A stretch of 7,777 nucleotides of DNA, from positions 1 to 7,777 of the forward strand of contig SOHS01000098.1 in the NCBI GenBank assembly GCA_004377135.1, given 5' to 3'. Origin of the DNA: Dehalococcoidia bacterium. GTDB taxonomy: Bacteria > Chloroflexota > Dehalococcoidia > GIF9 > AB-539-J10. The notes beneath the pieces are model-generated. The model was given only the letters and a program-made list of their open reading frames with translations, did no database searches and was not told the DNA's origin. Made by a program: the position numbers and the translations under genes. Shown piece after piece: positions 6,171 to 7,777 of the stretch (the first letter of the stretch is position 1; every line of letters begins with the position of its first letter).

Positions 6171-6284
6171 ATGAATCGTAAGGTTGATAAAGCAGTATAT
6201 GATAGCAAAGAAGCTTGGATAATACCTCTGTCAAATATGAAAAGCATTGAAGACAACCTACGAGATGCTCTGGGACTCAATTAA
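6171..6284 (+). CDS. Possible 37-residue small protein or gene remnant
   Basis: A short ATG-initiated frame of 37 codons ends TAA at 6282-6284, one base before repeat C begins. The peptide is charged and soluble, containing DSKEAWIIPLSNMKSIED and then a C-terminal helix-like NLRDALGLN; the composition resembles real protein more than random frame. No Shine-Dalgarno is visible (upstream reads CAGTTGCGAT) and I do not recognise it. It could be the last part of a decayed gene bounded by the repeat, or chance. The remaining non-coding sequence between 6052 and 6382 holds the hairpin at 6137 and repeat C, and nothing else I can support. Confidence 0.22.
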   Translation: MNRKVDKAVYDSKEAWIIPLSNMKSIEDNLRDALGLN

Positions 6285-6348
6285 GGTATTCTGGGGGCAT
6301 AACACCTGATTTGTAGTAGACCTCATTGGTATGGTGTCCCTGGAATTC
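6285..6348 (+). repeat. Interspersed palindromic repeat, copy C (64 bp)
   Basis: Same family, length and orientation as copy A (54 of 64 identical). The left end is GGTATTCTGGGGGCATAACA and the right end is TGGTGTCCCTGGAATTC. It starts right after the TAA of the small frame at 6171-6284 and ends 34 bp beyond the stop of the minus-strand GNAT gene. It therefore lies in that gene's 3' untranslated region, where its hairpin could shape the transcript end. Confidence 0.85.
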
Positions 6349-6382
6349 GTTGAAATCACACGAAACGGATGTTTGTTGCGCA

Positions 6383-7252
6383 CTACAGATGAATCGTTTC
6401 CGAGGCAAAAAGCCTGAACGGTGCCACATCGTGGAAGCCGAGCGCGGTATACAGCTTCTGTGCCATAGGTGTTGAGTGCAATACACCCAACTGATACCAG
6501 GCCTGACGTGCCGTCCGCAAGGCCTCAAGTGTCAAGATGCTGGCCAGGCCCTGTCCGCGCGCCTCCGGCTTTGTCGCGACAGCGTAGATACCCGCTGCTC
6601 CGGCGGCACAGTGTAGAACCACCTTGGATACAGGAACTCCCTCATGCCACGCCATCCAGCATCGTATTTTTGCCGAGGGCGTACCAATACAGAGCACCTG
6701 GTTGTACGCGCTGAGATGAGGTTGGGCTTCTGCTGGCACGTGCCAACGCCAGGCAGCGAATTCGATCAGACGATTCGTCGCCATCTCATCGTCCACTTCA
6801 TGAATCTCAAAGCCTTCGGGCGCTGACGGCGGGTCAGGCAAATCAGCCAGATTGACCGCCATCCCAGAACAGACTTCAACCTCTGCAAGACCCCGTTTAT
6901 GCAACCGCTCGCCGAGGTCGCTCGGGAGCGATGAGGGGTGAACCACCCAAAGGAATGCCACTCGGCGCCGCTGGTAATGCTCTATTATAGAATCGATTCG
7001 GCGATCAACAGCACTAGTTACGGCAAACCGCAGGACGCCGTTGTAAGGCAGAGTAGGGATCGGTGTGTCAAACCAAAGTGCATCGCCCTCATCATGGAGC
7101 GCACAGCCAGGCCCCCGACCAAACCAGGACCACAGTTCCCATAGATTGTGCTCTAGCGCCCGTAGAACGGTATTCTCCAGGAAACCAGCGATTCTACCCG
7201 CCTTGTCCTCGATTTCCCAGTGCACCAAGTCTTTGTTCTCTTCACCTGACAC
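6383..7252 (-). CDS. Two-domain GNAT-family N-acetyltransferase
   Basis: A 289-residue soluble protein. The C-terminal half (about 150-285) is a GCN5-related acetyltransferase domain that transfers an acetyl group from acetyl-CoA to an amine. Visible are the motif A strand and loop GIYAVATKPEARGQGLAS (221-238), with the acetyl-CoA-pyrophosphate loop R232-G-Q-G-L-A237, and motif B STPMAQKLYTALGFHDV with Tyr268 at the usual general-acid position. The N-terminal half (about 10-140) has a strand pattern like a degenerate GNAT-like domain without the RxxGxG loop; such tandem proteins are common. The substrate is unknown. The start codon is GTG (7250-7252), fixed by GAGGAGG about 6 nt upstream and by the promoter at 7285-7313. 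It is probably strongly expressed as a monocistronic unit. The C-terminus ends normally, and repeat C lies 34 bp downstream. Confidence 0.87.
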   Translation of the reverse strand: MSGEENKDLVHWEIEDKAGRIAGFLENTVLRALEHNLWELWSWFGRGPGCALHDEGDALWFDTPIPTLPYNGVLRFAVTSAVDRRIDSIIEHYQRRRVAFLWVVHPSSLPSDLGERLHKRGLAEVEVCSGMAVNLADLPDPPSAPEGFEIHEVDDEMATNRLIEFAAWRWHVPAEAQPHLSAYNQVLCIGTPSAKIRCWMAWHEGVPVSKVVLHCAAGAAGIYAVATKPEARGQGLASILTLEALRTARQAWYQLGVLHSTPMAQKLYTALGFHDVAPFRLFASETIHL

Positions 7253-7284
7253 GGCACCCTCCTCGCTACAAAGAAAATGTCAAG

Positions 7285-7313
7285 ATTATAGGTCTGCGTC
7301 TGGAGCGTGTCAA
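7285..7313 (-). promoter_or_regulatory. Perfect-consensus sigma-70 promoter of the GNAT gene
   Basis: On the minus strand TTGACA (7308-7313), a 17-bp spacer (7291-7307) and TATAAT (7285-7290) all match consensus exactly. The -10 box ends 32 bp upstream of the GTG start, so the leader would be about 25 nt and contain the strong GAGGAGG site. This is the clearest promoter in the window and implies constitutive, strong transcription unless a repressor acts. Confidence 0.85.
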
Positions 7314-7340
7314 ACTGGTGTACTTAATCTAACGAATATC

Positions 7341-7356
7341 GTCCAGCAAAATGGAC
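7341..7356 (-). other. Small hairpin GTCCA-N6-TGGAC between the two right-hand genes
   Basis: Arms 7341-7345 and 7352-7356 with a 6-nt loop lie between the end of the right-edge gene and the GNAT promoter, overlapping the palindrome CACATGTG (7356-7363). It could contribute to ending transcription from the right-edge gene, but there is no U-run. Confidence 0.18.
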
Positions 7357-7403
7357 ACATGTGATGTTGTGTGGGAGCCTGAGGTATCACAGCAACAGCA
7401 TGG

Positions 7404-7468
7404 GGTGTTCTGGGGACATAACACCTAATTTGCAGTAGGCTTAGTTGGCATGGTATCCCTGGCAATTC
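7404..7468 (+). repeat. Interspersed palindromic repeat, copy D (65 bp), overlapping a coding region
   Basis: Same family and orientation as the other copies, with one inserted base at the right end (GGCAATTC instead of GGAATTC). The left end is GGTGTTCTGGGGACATAACA. It is the most diverged in its core, where CAGGCCTG has become TAGGCTTA. About 44 bp of it lie inside the minus-strand gene ending at 7425 and encode that protein's tail and stop codon. Confidence 0.82.
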
Positions 7469-7777
7469 TGGGCTTTCTCCTGCGGAAGACCAGGTATATT
7501 ATGGCAGCCAACATAACTGCCAGTATCAAGAGAAGCCACCCCAACAGAGGGAATGTCCAGACTTTAGTGATGCGCCCGCCAACACCTGCATAATAATCGG
7601 GGATCTGCGGTACCCCACCCTCTCCAGTTAGCTGGGCTGCGGCGTAAATCACCACAGCTTCCCATACTTTAAGCTCTCTCCCATCGTCATGATGTATTAT
7701 CAGTTCGTCTATTCTGTCCAGAGGTACCGGCTCTCCATCGGCGTTTTTGGGGACTACCTCCAATTGAGGTAGCATAT
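7425..7777 (-). CDS. C-terminal part of a membrane-anchored surface protein (5' end outside window)
   Basis: At least 116 residues are visible; the frame stays open to the window edge, so the N-terminus is missing. A hydrophilic part comes first, with GEPVPLDRIDELIIHHDDGR (14-33), KVWEAVVIYAAAQ (36-48) and VPQIPDYYAG (55-64). One transmembrane helix (about 75-97, LLGWLLLILAVMLAAIIYLVF) and FRRRKP follow. By the positive-inside rule the missing and hydrophilic parts face outside and RRRK faces the cytoplasm, so an upstream signal peptide is expected. The last 13 or so residues (IARDTMPTKPTAN) and the TAG stop are encoded by repeat D, so the original C-terminus was probably replaced soon after RRRKP. 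I do not recognise the extracellular domain. The ATG at 7773-7775 is unlikely to be the true start, because no signal sequence follows it. Confidence 0.65.
   Translation of the reverse strand, partial: MLPQLEVVPKNADGEPVPLDRIDELIIHHDDGRELKVWEAVVIYAAAQLTGEGGVPQIPDYYAGVGGRITKVWTFPLLGWLLLILAVMLAAIIYLVFRRRKPRIARDTMPTKPTAN

Noticed and set aside
1..7777. Defence island, CRISPR, toxin-antitoxin or biosynthetic gene cluster
   Set aside because: All sizeable genes have housekeeping or accessory metabolic, transport or envelope families; no nuclease, helicase, antitoxin or synthase signature is present, and the repeats are not regularly spaced with spacers.

Overview
The window reads as a stretch of mesophilic bacterial chromosome with intermediate base composition. 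Ordinary sigma-70-type promoters and Shine-Dalgarno sites are visible. Three things loosely suggest an uncultured Chloroflexota bacterium of Dehalococcoidia type: a DhlA-like alpha/beta-hydrolase, a DinF/NorM-like MATE exporter, and two surface proteins anchored by a C-terminal helix with an Arg-rich tail. No rRNA, tRNA or marker gene is present, so this placement is a guess. There is no phage, CRISPR array, integrase or complete insertion sequence.

Layout. Positions 27-1717 hold two minus-strand genes: a haloalkane-dehalogenase-like hydrolase (27-923) and an NmrA/YwnB-type NAD(P)-binding protein (1076-1717). The hydrolase has its own promoter in the gap. Positions 1718-2055 are a divergent control region. 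Positions 2056-3392 are a translationally coupled plus-strand pair: an internally duplicated four-helix DUF350-like membrane protein, then an exported, membrane-anchored transglutaminase-like protein. It converges on an aspartate/glutamate-type racemase (3592-4290, minus). That gene diverges from a MATE exporter (4609-6051, plus) across a 318-bp gap containing dyads and a candidate promoter. After a 331-bp gap with a hairpin and a tiny reading frame comes a minus-strand two-domain GNAT acetyltransferase (6383-7252). It starts at GTG and has a perfect-consensus promoter (TTGACA, 17 bp, TATAAT). The right edge is the C-terminal part of a membrane-anchored minus-strand protein (7425 to beyond the window).

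The most notable non-coding signal is a family of four 61-65 bp repeats at 1014-1077, 1802-1862, 6285-6348 and 7404-7468. All are in the same orientation and have imperfect terminal inverted repeats (left end like GGTATTCTGGGGACATA, right end like GGTGTCCCTGGAATTC). They sit at gene boundaries. One abuts the stop codon of the NmrA-like gene, one lies between two divergent -10 boxes, one follows the GNAT gene, and one runs into a coding region and supplies its last residues and stop codon. They look like a non-autonomous palindromic element (REP/MITE-like).

The genes do not form one pathway. They are five or six independent units; the only tight operon is the DUF350-like plus transglutaminase-like pair. 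That pair is the best candidate here for an under-described functional module, probably acting at the cell envelope.
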